Of a stretch of DNA of 64,000 nt, positions 1 through 8,542 are shown piece after piece. The position numbers and the translations under genes are program-made. The number at the start of each line of letters is the position of its first letter. The first letter of the stretch is position 1. Origin of the DNA: Lysinibacillus sphaericus (GTDB taxonomy: Bacteria > Bacillota > Bacilli > Bacillales_A > Planococcaceae); contig NZ_SADV01000017.1 in NCBI RefSeq assembly GCF_006864135.1, positions 28,787 to 92,786 on the forward strand, given 5' to 3'. Under the pieces are notes generated by a model. It saw only the letters and a program-made list of their open reading frames with translations, was not told the origin of the DNA and did no database searches.

Positions 1-515
1 ATTTGCACGAGTACAATGACTAGTAGAATGGCAAATACTACGATAGATTGCTGTAATGCCTCTATACTAAATGTCATCGTCACAAGCGCTTCTTTTTCGA
101 GTACACGCAGTAAAATCATTGCAAATAAGCGCGAACTAAAGAACCCAGCAAGCATACCTAATACGATAGCGCCTACAAATAATAGAATACTTTCTACCGC
201 TAATAAGCGAACAATAAGCCCCTTTGTCATCCCTATTAGCTGATATAAGCCTATTTCCTTACTGCGACGCTTCATAAATAGATGATTTGCATAAAGTACG
301 AAAAACAAAACGATAAAGTACAGCATATAGGTTGCCGCAGCAAAACCCGCTGTGGCTGTACCGCTCTCCTGTACTGTTGCCAGCACTTCAGCATTATTTT
401 GCAATGTCACAAAGGAAAAATATAAAGTAACGCTAAAAATAAGTGCGAAAAAATATAAATAATAATGCTTCATATTTTTCTTCATACTGCGCAATACGAG
501 TTTACTAAGACTCAT
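1..515 (-). CDS. FtsX-like ABC permease, N-terminal part (cut by window edge)
   Basis: Membrane component of a Bce-type ABC exporter/sensor. About 171 N-terminal residues are present, starting [16 protein letters not shown]; the rest lies beyond base 1. A first membrane span (about residues 18-35) is followed by two more hydrophobic stretches (about 55-75 and 105-130), separated by the cytoplasmic motif [14 protein letters not shown] typical of FtsX/MacB-type permeases. The ATG at 513-515 overlaps the end of the ATPase gene by 11 bases, so the two are translationally coupled. Family knowledge: these permeases, usually about 620-670 residues, pair with an intramembrane-sensing kinase against bacitracin-like peptides. 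The substrate cannot be told from sequence. Confidence 0.85.
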   Translation of the reverse strand, partial: MSLSKLVLRSMKKNMKHYYLYFFALIFSVTLYFSFVTLQNNAEVLATVQESGTATAGFAAATYMLYFIVLFFVLYANHLFMKRRSKEIGLYQLIGMTKGLIVRLLAVESILLFVGAIVLGMLAGFFSSRLFAMILLRVLEKEALVTMTFSIEALQQSIVVFAILLVIVLVQ

Positions 516-1266
516 AGCCGTCACCGCCTAGCACACTTTGCGTATGCATGATTTCTTGGAAAAATGCCTGTCTCGTTTTATCTCCTTTATATAGCTCACT
601 ATAAATGAGTCCGTCCTTTAAAAATAAAACACGTGTACAAAAACTCGCTGCTACCGCATCGTGTGTAACCATCATAATCGTTGCTTTTTTTGACTCATTA
701 ATACTTTGTAGATTTTTTAAAAGTGCAGTAGCTGATTTTGAGTCAAGTGCGCCTGTAGGTTCATCAGCGAATACAAGCGACGGATTTGTAATTAGTGCAC
801 GCGCTGCTGATGTACGTTGCTTTTGACCACCCGATATTTCATTTGGATATTTATTTAAAATTTCAGTAATACCTAATAGATGAGTAAGCTCTTTTAAGCG
901 ACTCTCTGCCACAGCCTTTGGTAGCCGACCAATAGCTAACGGCAGTAAAATATTTTCTTTTACCGTCAGTGTATCTAACAAATTATAATCTTGAAATATG
1001 AATCCTAATTGTTCACGACGGAAATTAGCTAACGCCTTCTCCTTCATACCACGTAAGTTTTGACCATTTATTTCAATTACACCTTCTGTTGCAAAGTCAA
1101 TCGAACACAAAACATTTAAAAGTGTTGTCTTCCCCGAGCCTGAAGGTCCCATAATACCAACAAATTCACCTTTACTAACTTCTAAATCAATACCCTTTAA
1201 AACCTCTTGGGCTGTTGATTTTTTTCCATATACTTTTTTAACTTTACGACCAATTAAAACTGCCAC
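505..1266 (-). CDS. ABC transporter ATP-binding protein (BceA/MacB type)
   Basis: ATPase subunit that powers the overlapping FtsX-like permease. A 253-residue protein has Walker [10 protein letters not shown] (residues 40-48), the signature ISGGQKQR (about 144-151), Walker B LVFADEPT (about 164-171) and the switch His in THD (about 203), so it looks catalytically complete. I chose the GTG at 1264-1266 because AAAGGGG sits 9 bases upstream; the in-frame TTG at 1293 lies before that site and would add nine unconserved residues. It is third in the operon regulator-kinase-ATPase-permease. Expected role is peptide-antibiotic detoxification; the ligand is unknown. Confidence 0.9.
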   Translation of the reverse strand: MAVLIGRKVKKVYGKKSTAQEVLKGIDLEVSKGEFVGIMGPSGSGKTTLLNVLCSIDFATEGVIEINGQNLRGMKEKALANFRREQLGFIFQDYNLLDTLTVKENILLPLAIGRLPKAVAESRLKELTHLLGITEILNKYPNEISGGQKQRTSAARALITNPSLVFADEPTGALDSKSATALLKNLQSINESKKATIMMVTHDAVAASFCTRVLFLKDGLIYSELYKGDKTRQAFFQEIMHTQSVLGGDGYES

Positions 1267-1362
1267 TTGTAAACGCCCCTTTCTATAGTTCAAGTGTATC
1301 CTGTCTTCTTCACTAATTCGTGTGTTTTACATGACAATATAAAAAGGTAGGTGACAATTTCG

Positions 1363-2379
1363 TCATCTACCTGTTAGTTTGACATATTCATTTTGTAATG
1401 GAAAACGTAATGTAAATATCGACCCTTCCTCAACATTGGATTGGACAGTTATACGAACGCCGATTTTCTGCGCCACGTTATGTGCTAAGTATAGACCCAT
1501 ACCTGTTGATTGTGCAGACTCTCTACCGGCTGTCCCAGTATACGACTTATGAAAGATTCGAGGTAAATCCTCCTTACGAATGCCAATACCTGCATCTTTT
1601 ATATGTAGTAATATTGCTCCAGTAGCATCTACTTCCGTAAAAATCAGTACCTCTGAATTTGCAGGACTATATTTAATCGCATTGGACAGAATTTGTCGGA
1701 TGATAAAGGCTAGCCATTTTCCATCTGTCATCACTGGCACTGTTAACGCTTCAACATCGAAACCAATACCTTTTTCAATACACCATGCCTGCATAGCTCT
1801 TATTTCCTTATAGACCACAGTTCTTAGCTCGATCTCTGTCATATAATTATCTTTTTCAATAGAGGCTAAACGTGTTTGGTGTAGCTGCTGATCGACCAAT
1901 AAATGTAGTCTTAACCACTCCGTCTCTAATTTACGACGTAGTGTCAAATCTTCTACGTGATCCAGCATTAAATTAATTGAAGTTAAAGGTGCCTTAACTT
2001 CATGAACCCACGCTAGCAGTTCATCCGAATATTCCTGCAGCTGTACTTTTGCTTGATTTAACTCTGTATTCTTATCATAAAATACATCTTCAATTTTCGT
2101 CAGGTATGCTGCTTGAAAGGGTGATAACGTCATACTTTTGCCATGCACATCATCGAGTTGACTTTCCACATTTCCCAGGAAATCCTTTAACTGCCTTACT
2201 TCTAGTATATATCGCCAAATAAGAAAAATCATAAAACTAATAAGCACACTAATATTCATATACCAAATAGATATTCCCTCTAATCCAGCGTCTAAAGAGA
2301 ATAAAACATTGATCATAACGATGATAAAAGCAAAAAAGCCTATCCAAGCGAGGCGTTCTCTTAAAAATAAAATTAGCAT
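1363..2379 (-). CDS. Sensor histidine kinase, BceS-like intramembrane-sensing type
   Basis: Membrane kinase predicted to phosphorylate the upstream response regulator. The 338-residue protein has two membrane spans (about 13-29 and 41-58) joined by only about ten outside residues, so there is no extracellular sensor domain, which is the hallmark of BceS-type kinases that sense through their ABC transporter. His126 in WVHEVKAPLT is the phospho-acceptor; N-box NAIKYSP and G-box DAGIGI follow. The ATG at 2377-2379 has GGGAAG 9 bases upstream; the GTG six bases earlier overlaps the regulator's stop and is too close to that site. Cotranscription with the regulator is inferred from the spacing. Confidence 0.88.
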   Translation of the reverse strand: MLILFLRERLAWIGFFAFIIVMINVLFSLDAGLEGISIWYMNISVLISFMIFLIWRYILEVRQLKDFLGNVESQLDDVHGKSMTLSPFQAAYLTKIEDVFYDKNTELNQAKVQLQEYSDELLAWVHEVKAPLTSINLMLDHVEDLTLRRKLETEWLRLHLLVDQQLHQTRLASIEKDNYMTEIELRTVVYKEIRAMQAWCIEKGIGFDVEALTVPVMTDGKWLAFIIRQILSNAIKYSPANSEVLIFTEVDATGAILLHIKDAGIGIRKEDLPRIFHKSYTGTAGRESAQSTGMGLYLAHNVAQKIGVRITVQSNVEEGSIFTLRFPLQNEYVKLTGR

Positions 2380-2385
2380 TGTCAC

Positions 2386-3075
2386 TCACTTCCCTTGTGT
2401 TACAGCCATATAACCAAGTCCCTTTTTAGTTAAAATCGCTTCTTGTAAACCTATATCCTCAAGTTTACTACGTAACCGATTAACATTTACCGACAATGTA
2501 TTATCATTAACAAAGCGCTCATCATCCCATAACTTTCTCATTAAATCATCTCTTGAAACTATTTGATCGGCCTTCTCCACTAAAATACGTAAAATAAAGA
2601 GTTCATTTTTAGTTAGCGAGGCAAGATTACCCTCATACATAATTTCACTGCGTGCATAGTCAATGACTGCACCATTAAACCGTGTGACATCCATAGATTC
2701 TTCTATATAATCATATGTACGACGTAAAATGGCTTGTACCTTTGCTAGTAATACTTCCATATGGAAAGGCTTTTGTACAAAGTCATCCGCACCCATTTGC
2801 ATTGCCATGACCATATCCATTGGGTGGTCTCGTGAAGATAGAAAGAGAATTGGCACCTTTGAGATATAACGTATTTCGCGACACCAATGAAAACCATCAT
2901 AGGCTGGAAGCTGAATGTCAATCAATACAAGCTGTGGCTTTTGTTCAATAAAATCATCCATTACCTTTTGAAAATCTTTAGGACCCACAACCTGAAGCGA
3001 CCACTGTGCAAAACGTGTCTGAATCATTTCGAAAATTGATGGATCGTCTTCAATTAGCAATATTTTCATTTCCAT
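2386..3075 (-). CDS. OmpR-family response regulator (BceR-like)
   Basis: DNA-binding response regulator, 229 residues. The receiver domain (1 to about 120) has the acidic pair EDD (9-11), phospho-acceptor Asp53 in LVLIDIQLP and the conserved Lys in VQKPF. A winged helix follows (about 130-225), with SVNVNRLRSKL as the recognition region. The start at 3075 is set by AAGGAG nine bases upstream; the TTG at 3081 is too close. It heads the four-gene operon running to base 1 and probably activates the transporter genes when the kinase detects peptide stress. The promoter is probably in the region 3076-3500 but I could not fix it. Confidence 0.88.
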   Translation of the reverse strand: MEMKILLIEDDPSIFEMIQTRFAQWSLQVVGPKDFQKVMDDFIEQKPQLVLIDIQLPAYDGFHWCREIRYISKVPILFLSSRDHPMDMVMAMQMGADDFVQKPFHMEVLLAKVQAILRRTYDYIEESMDVTRFNGAVIDYARSEIMYEGNLASLTKNELFILRILVEKADQIVSRDDLMRKLWDDERFVNDNTLSVNVNRLRSKLEDIGLQEAILTKKGLGYMAVTQGK

Positions 3076-3130
3076 ATGCAAATTCTCCTTCCATGAAGTG
3101 TTCTTATGTATTAAATAGGCTAATCGTCAT

Positions 3131-3378
3131 AACGTGAGGTCGATTTTCGCTCCGACTGGGCGCGTCCGATGAGCCGCCCAGCCTCCACTCCAACCAATTT
3201 ATATATATCATACGTTTTTAACAAATATTATCCTAACTTTTTAAAGATGAATTATTAAACGGCTAATAGTAATTAAAAGGGGTGCGATTCTATACTCTAC
3301 ATGCTACACTGCCTTTTAATTTCAACTTTTTTAAGCAGCTGTCCAAACATCCGTTGAAAGAAGTTAAAACTTCCGGCG
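3131..3378. repeat. Intergenic repeat modules (copy F of the composite repeat)
   Basis: Gene-free stretch between the two-component operon and tuf. It holds two pieces of the dispersed repeat family. At about 3155-3190 the sequence CTGGGCG, loop, CGCCCAG forms a hairpin; the same CCGACTGGGCG...GTCCGATGAGC string recurs near 58325, where it is interrupted by an insert. At about 3336-3376 there is a copy of the module ending GAAAGAAGTTAAAA that also occurs at 12621-12640. No gene is seen between 3076 and 3507. Confidence 0.6.
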
Positions 3379-3507
3379 GGTGTCTCTGGTACTAGCTTTC
3401 ACCTCTAGCGGTTTCGTAAAAAATCGATATGGTATTTCACCCATTATGTATACATAAAATAATCTCTAATTCAACTAAGATTACCAAATATTCTTTACAT
3501 ATTTTAA

Positions 3508-3548
3508 CACAAAAAAACCAATCTGTAAGCGTCCCTACAGATTGGTTT
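3508..3548 (-). terminator. Intrinsic terminator after tuf
   Basis: Perfect 13-bp stem AAACCAATCTGTA/TACAGATTGGTTT (3515-3527 with 3536-3548), read on the minus strand and followed by a T run. It closes the rpsL-rpsG-fusA-tuf operon. Confidence 0.92.
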
Positions 3549-3570
3549 GGAAAATTAGCTTGCGCTAAAA

Positions 3571-4758
3571 TTATTTTTGGATAGAAGCAACTACGCCAGC
3601 GCCTACAGTACGGCCACCCTCACGGATAGAGAATTTAGTACCTTCTTCAAGAGCGATTGGAGCGATAAGTTCTACTGTCATTTCGATGTTATCGCCAGGC
3701 ATTACCATTTCAACGCCTTCTGGTAAGTTACAGATACCTGTTACGTCAGTTGTACGGAAGTAGAACTGAGGACGGTAGTTAGAGAAGAATGGAGTATGAC
3801 GGCCACCCTCTTCTTTTGATAAAACATAAACTTCAGCTTTGAAGTTAGTGTGTGGAGTGATTGAGCCTGGTTTAGCTAATACTTGACCACGTTGGATTTC
3901 TTCACGAGCTACACCACGAAGTAAAGCACCGATGTTGTCACCAGCTTCAGCGTAGTCTAATAATTTACGGAACATTTCTACACCAGTTACAGTTGTAGAT
4001 TTAGCTTCTTCAGTGATACCGATGATTTCAATAACGTCACCAACTTTAACTTGACCACGTTCAACACGGCCAGTTGCAACTGTACCACGACCAGTGATAG
4101 AGAATACGTCCTCTACTGGCATCATGAATGGTTTGTCAGTTTGACGTTCTGGAGTTGGGATGTAAGAATCTACAGCGTCCATTAATTCAATGATTTTTTC
4201 TTCCCATTCTGCTTCACCTTCAAGAGCTTTAAGAGCAGAACCTTTGATTACAGGAAGATCGTCGCCTGGGAAGTCATATTCAGAAAGTAGGTCACGGATT
4301 TCCATTTCTACTAATTCTAATAATTCTTCGTCGTCAACCATATCACATTTGTTCATGAATACTACTAAGTATGGAACACCTACTTGACGAGATAAAAGGA
4401 TGTGTTCACGAGTTTGTGGCATTGGGCCGTCAGCAGCAGATACTACTAAGATACCGCCGTCCATTTGTGCAGCACCAGTGATCATGTTTTTAACATAGTC
4501 AGCGTGTCCTGGGCAGTCAACGTGTGCATAGTGACGAGTATCAGTTTCGTATTCTACGTGAGAAGTATTGATTGTGATACCACGTTCTTTTTCTTCTGGA
4601 GCGTTATCGATATCAGCGTATGATTTAGCTTCTCCACCCATTTTTTTAGAAAGAACTGTTGCGATAGCAGCAGTTAAAGTAGTTTTACCATGGTCAACGT
4701 GTCCGATTGTACCAATGTTAGCATGCGTTTTTGAACGGTCGAATTTTTCTTTAGCCAT
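3571..4758 (-). CDS. tuf: Translation elongation factor Tu
   Basis: GTPase that delivers aminoacyl-tRNA to the ribosomal A site. Its 395 residues begin [11 protein letters not shown]-domain motifs are GHVDHGKT (about 19-26), DCPGH (about 81-85) and NKCD (about 136-139); two beta-barrel domains follow and the protein ends with VVASIQK. The upstream in-frame TTG at 4776 lies inside the GAGGAGG ribosome-binding site, so the ATG at 4758 is the real start. It is last in the str operon, 139 bases after fusA, with a long palindrome in the gap and a strong terminator behind. The S10 operon gene rpsJ is not the next gene here. Confidence 0.99.
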   Translation of the reverse strand: MAKEKFDRSKTHANIGTIGHVDHGKTTLTAAIATVLSKKMGGEAKSYADIDNAPEEKERGITINTSHVEYETDTRHYAHVDCPGHADYVKNMITGAAQMDGGILVVSAADGPMPQTREHILLSRQVGVPYLVVFMNKCDMVDDEELLELVEMEIRDLLSEYDFPGDDLPVIKGSALKALEGEAEWEEKIIELMDAVDSYIPTPERQTDKPFMMPVEDVFSITGRGTVATGRVERGQVKVGDVIEIIGITEEAKSTTVTGVEMFRKLLDYAEAGDNIGALLRGVAREEIQRGQVLAKPGSITPHTNFKAEVYVLSKEEGGRHTPFFSNYRPQFYFRTTDVTGICNLPEGVEMVMPGDNIEMTVELIAPIALEEGTKFSIREGGRTVGAGVVASIQK

Positions 4759-4811
4759 TAGAGATTGCCTCCTCAAAATTATATGTTTATATTTTTTAAA
4801 AATTTATAGAA

Positions 4812-4854
4812 TGATTGCTGATGGTGGATGGGCCCATCCACCATCCCACAATCA
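4812..4854. repeat. Perfect 26-bp palindrome in the fusA-tuf spacer
   Basis: GATGGTGGATGGG followed by its exact reverse complement spans 4820-4845. Outer arms TGATTG (4812-4817) and CAATCA (4849-4854) extend the stem around a small internal loop. No clean T run follows on the minus strand, so it looks like a processing, pausing or tuf-specific control hairpin rather than an ordinary terminator; that reading is inference. Confidence 0.8.
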
Positions 4855-4897
4855 TAGCTTACAAATTAGTTATACTTTATGCAAGATGAAAATTCAA

Positions 4898-6976
4898 TTA
4901 TTCACCTTTATTTTTTTTGACGATTTCAGCAGCAATTGATTTTGGTACTTCTTCATAATGATCAAATGTCATTGAGAATACACCACGACCTTGTGTTGCT
5001 GAACGAAGAGTTGTTGCATAACCAAACATTTCCGATAGTGGAACCATTGCACGAACAACTTGAGAGTTACCGCGAGCTTCCATACCCTCAACGCGTCCGC
5101 GACGAGAAGTAATGTTACCCATGATATCACCAAGGTATTCTTCTGGAATTACAACTTCTACTTTCATCATTGGTTCTAAGATAACTGCGTCACATTGTTT
5201 AGCAGCTTCTTTAAGAGCCATAGATGCAGCAATTTTGAACGCCATCTCATTCGAGTCAACGTCATGGTAAGAACCGAATACTAATTTCGCTTTAATGTCG
5301 ATAAGTGGGTAACCAGCTACTACACCGCGGTCAAGAGAGTCACGAAGACCAGCTTCTACTGCAGGAATGTATTCACGAGGTACTACACCACCAACGATAG
5401 CGTTTTCGAATTCAAAGCCTTTACCTTCTTCATTTGGAGAGAACTCAATCGTTACGTCACCATATTGTCCACGACCACCAGATTGGCGAGTGAATTTACC
5501 TTGAACTTTTGCAGAGCCACGGAATGTTTCACGGTAAGATACCATTGGAGCACCTACGTTAGCTTCTACTTTAAATTCACGGCGCATACGGTCAACTAAG
5601 ATATCAAGGTGAAGCTCACCCATACCTGAGATGATTGTTTGACCAGTTTCTGTGTCAGTGTGAGCACGGAAAGTTGGATCCTCTTCTTGAAGTTTTTGTA
5701 AAGCTTGACCCATTTTATCTTGGTCAGCTTTTGATTTTGGTTCTACAGAAAGAGAAATTACTGGCTCAGGGAATTCCATTGATTCAAGAATAACTAGGTT
5801 TTTCTCGTCACATAGAGTATCACCAGTAGTAGTATCTTTAAGACCTACTGCTGCTGCGATATCCCCAGCAAATACTTTAGAAATCTCTTCACGAGAGTTT
5901 GCGTGCATTTGTAGGATACGGCCTACACGTTCACGTTTACCTTTAGAAGAGTTTTGTACGTATGAACCTGATTCTAAAGTTCCAGAATACACACGGAAGA
6001 AAGTTAATTTACCTACGAATGGGTCAGTCATAACTTTGAATGCAAGAGCTGAGAATGGCTCTTCATCTGAAGAATGACGTTCTAATTCCTCGTCACCATC
6101 AACATCAGTACCTTTGATTGCTGGTACATCTAATGGAGATGGTAAGTAATCAACTACTGCATTTAACATTGGGCGTACGCCTTTGTGTTTGAATGCTGTA
6201 CCACAGATTACTGGGTAAAATTCTACTGCGATCGTAGCACGACGGATAGCCGCTTTAAGTTCAGCAACAGAAATTTCTTCGCCTTCTAAATATTTTTCCA
6301 TGATTTCTTCATCAACACTTGCAACAGCATCGATTAATTTTTCACGGTATTCTTCAGCTTGTGCGCGGTGTTCTTCAGGAATTTCGCCTTCAGTCACTGC
6401 TGTACCTTTTTCGTCGCCGTAGAAAGTAGCTTTCATTTCAACTAAGTCAATGATTGCTGAGAACTGATCTTCAGCCCCGATAGGTAATTGGATAGGGTGA
6501 GCGTTTGCTTGTAAACGTTCGTGTAGAGTTCCTACAGAATATAGGAAATCTGCACCTGTTTTATCCATTTTGTTAATGAACACGATACGTGGAACGCCAT
6601 AAGTTGTAGCTTGACGCCATACTGTTTCAGTTTGAGGCTCAACACCAGATTGAGCATCAAGAACTGTTACAGCACCATCAAGTACGCGTAGTGAACGTTC
6701 AACTTCTACAGTGAAGTCTACGTGTCCAGGAGTATCGATGATGTTTACACGGTTGCCGTTCCATTGAGCTGTTGTCGCAGCAGAAGTGATTGTAATACCA
6801 CGTTCTTGCTCTTGTTCCATCCAGTCCATTTGAGAAGCGCCTTCGTGAGTTTCACCGATTTTGTGAATCTTACCTGTGTAATAAAGGATACGCTCAGTAG
6901 TTGTTGTTTTACCAGCATCAATGTGAGCCATGATCCCAATATTACGAGTATTCTCTAGAGAGAATTCGCGTTTCAT
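4898..6976 (-). CDS. fusA: Translation elongation factor G
   Basis: Ribosomal translocase GTPase, 692 residues, the normal bacterial length. G motifs are AHIDAGKTT (about 17-25), DTPGH (about 82-86) and NKMD (about 136-139). Domains II to V follow in order, with [12 protein letters not shown] and the domain IV start [16 protein letters not shown] lies 9 bases before the ATG at 6976. It is third in the rpsL-rpsG-fusA-tuf operon, 42 bases after rpsG. No truncation or frameshift was seen. Confidence 0.99.
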   Translation of the reverse strand: MKREFSLENTRNIGIMAHIDAGKTTTTERILYYTGKIHKIGETHEGASQMDWMEQEQERGITITSAATTAQWNGNRVNIIDTPGHVDFTVEVERSLRVLDGAVTVLDAQSGVEPQTETVWRQATTYGVPRIVFINKMDKTGADFLYSVGTLHERLQANAHPIQLPIGAEDQFSAIIDLVEMKATFYGDEKGTAVTEGEIPEEHRAQAEEYREKLIDAVASVDEEIMEKYLEGEEISVAELKAAIRRATIAVEFYPVICGTAFKHKGVRPMLNAVVDYLPSPLDVPAIKGTDVDGDEELERHSSDEEPFSALAFKVMTDPFVGKLTFFRVYSGTLESGSYVQNSSKGKRERVGRILQMHANSREEISKVFAGDIAAAVGLKDTTTGDTLCDEKNLVILESMEFPEPVISLSVEPKSKADQDKMGQALQKLQEEDPTFRAHTDTETGQTIISGMGELHLDILVDRMRREFKVEANVGAPMVSYRETFRGSAKVQGKFTRQSGGRGQYGDVTIEFSPNEEGKGFEFENAIVGGVVPREYIPAVEAGLRDSLDRGVVAGYPLIDIKAKLVFGSYHDVDSNEMAFKIAASMALKEAAKQCDAVILEPMMKVEVVIPEEYLGDIMGNITSRRGRVEGMEARGNSQVVRAMVPLSEMFGYATTLRSATQGRGVFSMTFDHYEEVPKSIAAEIVKKNKGE

Positions 6977-7018
6977 AAGGTATTTCTCCTTCCATATTGG
7001 GCTTATGCGATGTTTAGA

Positions 7019-7489
7019 TTACCAACGGTAGTGAGCGAATGCTTTGTTCGCTTCTGCCATTTTGTGCATATCTTCACGTTTTTTAACTGATGCACCAGTG
7101 TTGTTAGAAGCATCAAGGATTTCGTTAGCTAAACGCTCTTCCATAGTTTTTTCACCACGAAGACGAGCGTAGTTAACTAGGTAACGAAGACCTAAAGTTG
7201 TACGACGTTCTGGACGTACTTCTACTGGCACTTGGTAGTTAGAACCACCAACACGGCGAGCGCGTACTTCAAGAACTGGCATTACGTTATTTAGAGCAGC
7301 TTCGAATACTTCAATTGGATTTTGACCAGAACGTTCTTTAACTAAATCGAACGCACCGTATAAAATCTTTTGAGAAGTACCTCTTTTACCATCAACCATC
7401 ATTTTATTAATTAAACGAGTTACTAGTTTTGAACTATAAATTGGATCTGGTAACACGTCACGTTTGGAAACAGGACCTTTACGAGGCAT
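7019..7489 (-). CDS. rpsG: 30S ribosomal protein S7
   Basis: Primary 16S rRNA-binding protein of the small-subunit head, 156 residues as in Bacillus. It starts [11 protein letters not shown] and contains the family block [15 protein letters not shown] (about 81-95), ending AFAHYRW. AAGGAGG precedes the ATG. It lies 148 bases downstream of rpsL and 42 bases before fusA on the minus strand, as in other str operons. S7 represses this operon in Escherichia coli; I saw no specific site here. Confidence 0.99.
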   Translation of the reverse strand: MPRKGPVSKRDVLPDPIYSSKLVTRLINKMMVDGKRGTSQKILYGAFDLVKERSGQNPIEVFEAALNNVMPVLEVRARRVGGSNYQVPVEVRPERRTTLGLRYLVNYARLRGEKTMEERLANEILDASNNTGASVKKREDMHKMAEANKAFAHYRW

Positions 7490-7637
7490 GTGTTTTCCTC
7501 CTTTCGAATAATTATCGATTTATTTTATAAAAATTGTCTTGTCATATTTGCCGCAAAAAATCCCAATCTGCTAGCAAGATTAGAAATTTGCGACAACTAC
7601 TCAAGCTCATTATTAAGCAACGCTCAATAATGTTAAA

Positions 7638-8057
7638 TTATTTTTTTTCTTTAGGGCGTTTTGTTCCGTATTTAGAACGTGATTGTAAACGACCGTTTAC
7701 ACCAGCTGTATCAAGAGCTCCACGTACGATATGGTAACGAACACCCGCTAAGTCTTTTACGCGTCCGCCACGGATAAGAACAACACTGTGCTCTTGTAAG
7801 TTGTGGCCTTCACCTGGGATATAAGCTGTAACCTCGATTTGGTTAGTTAAACGTACACGAGCGTATTTACGTAACGCTGAGTTTGGTTTACGAGGTGTCA
7901 TTGTACCCACACGAGTACAAACTCCGCGTTTTTGTGGAGACTTAACATCAGTTAAAGATTTTTTAAATGAGTTATATCCTTTGTTTAACGCTGGTGATTT
8001 TGATTTCGTGATTTTAGATTGACGAGGCTTACGTACTAATTGGTTAATTGTAGGCAT
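7638..8057 (-). CDS. rpsL: 30S ribosomal protein S12 with Arg at the streptomycin position
   Basis: Decoding-centre ribosomal protein, 139 residues, starting [15 protein letters not shown], with GGGAGG upstream of the ATG. Two positions are unusual. The motif normally written TPKKPNS is TPRKPNS here (codon CGT, 7890-7892), equal to K43R in E. coli numbering. The motif KDLPGVRYH is KDLAGVRYH (codon GCG, 7746-7748), equal to P91A. Both loops line the streptomycin-binding decoding site, and K43R is a classic resistance change. It is first gene of rpsL-rpsG-fusA-tuf, preceded by an L7Ae-like gene. Confidence 0.99.
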   Translation of the reverse strand: MPTINQLVRKPRQSKITKSKSPALNKGYNSFKKSLTDVKSPQKRGVCTRVGTMTPRKPNSALRKYARVRLTNQIEVTAYIPGEGHNLQEHSVVLIRGGRVKDLAGVRYHIVRGALDTAGVNGRLQSRSKYGTKRPKEKK

Positions 8058-8155
8058 CGATATTTCCTCCCTTCATTTATTCCTTGTTAATACCACACAT
8101 CCAGGTGGTTCATTTTTTGGGTAAAAACAAAGTCTTTGTGTTTAATACACAAAAA

Positions 8156-8404
8156 CTACTCTACAGTAATCGCAACTACCGCAGCTCCAACATGGATTCC
8201 ACAGGCCTTGCCCAGTTCCTTTTTGGACTCAACAAGAATAACTGGTATACCGATTTCTCTCGCGAAAGATATGGCCGAATCGGTTACCCAATTGTCTGCA
8301 TCAAGTGCCACGAAAAGTTCTTTCACTGAACCAGCTTGCATTGCTTTTACTGCTTGCTTTGTACCTATGATTGTTTGACTATCCCTTACTCTATCATAAG
8401 ACAT
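8156..8404 (-). CDS. ybxF: L7Ae/L30e-family RNA-binding protein (YbxF-like)
   Basis: Small RNA-binding protein of the L7Ae/L30e family, 82 residues, matching B. subtilis YbxF in start (MSYDRV) and end ([10 protein letters not shown]). Family members bind kink-turns; YbxF binds k-turn RNA in vitro and associates with ribosomes. Motifs are [10 protein letters not shown] near the N-terminus and LGKACGI before the C-terminal strand. The ATG at 8402-8404 has GGAGG 8 bases upstream, whereas the ATG at 8410 is only two bases from it. It sits between rpoC and rpsL with its own candidate promoter after the rpoC terminator. Confidence 0.93.
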   Translation of the reverse strand: MSYDRVRDSQTIIGTKQAVKAMQAGSVKELFVALDADNWVTDSAISFAREIGIPVILVESKKELGKACGIHVGAAVVAITVE

Positions 8405-8449
8405 TTTCATATCCTCCGAAGTACAGACAGTTAACTATCAACCTTCAAT

Positions 8450-8478
8450 ATATTATCATTACCAATTTCGGCTGTCAA
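8450..8478 (-). promoter_or_regulatory. Sigma-A promoter for the L7Ae-like gene and str operon
   Basis: Minus-strand TTGACA (8473-8478), a 17-base spacer and TAATAT (8450-8455) lie just downstream of the rpoC terminator. The match suggests that ybxF-rpsL-rpsG-fusA-tuf is transcribed separately from rpoBC. Confidence 0.7.
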
Positions 8479-8489
8479 CTAATATCTTT

Positions 8490-8528
8490 AAAAAGCCCGA
8501 AGAGATGATCAAAATACATCTCTTCGGC
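8490..8528 (-). terminator. Intrinsic terminator after rpoC
   Basis: Minus-strand stem GCCGAAGAGATG/CATCTCTTCGGGC followed by TTTTT, starting 15 bases after the rpoC stop codon. Confidence 0.9.
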
Positions 8529-8542
8529 ACTTATTTTAATGA

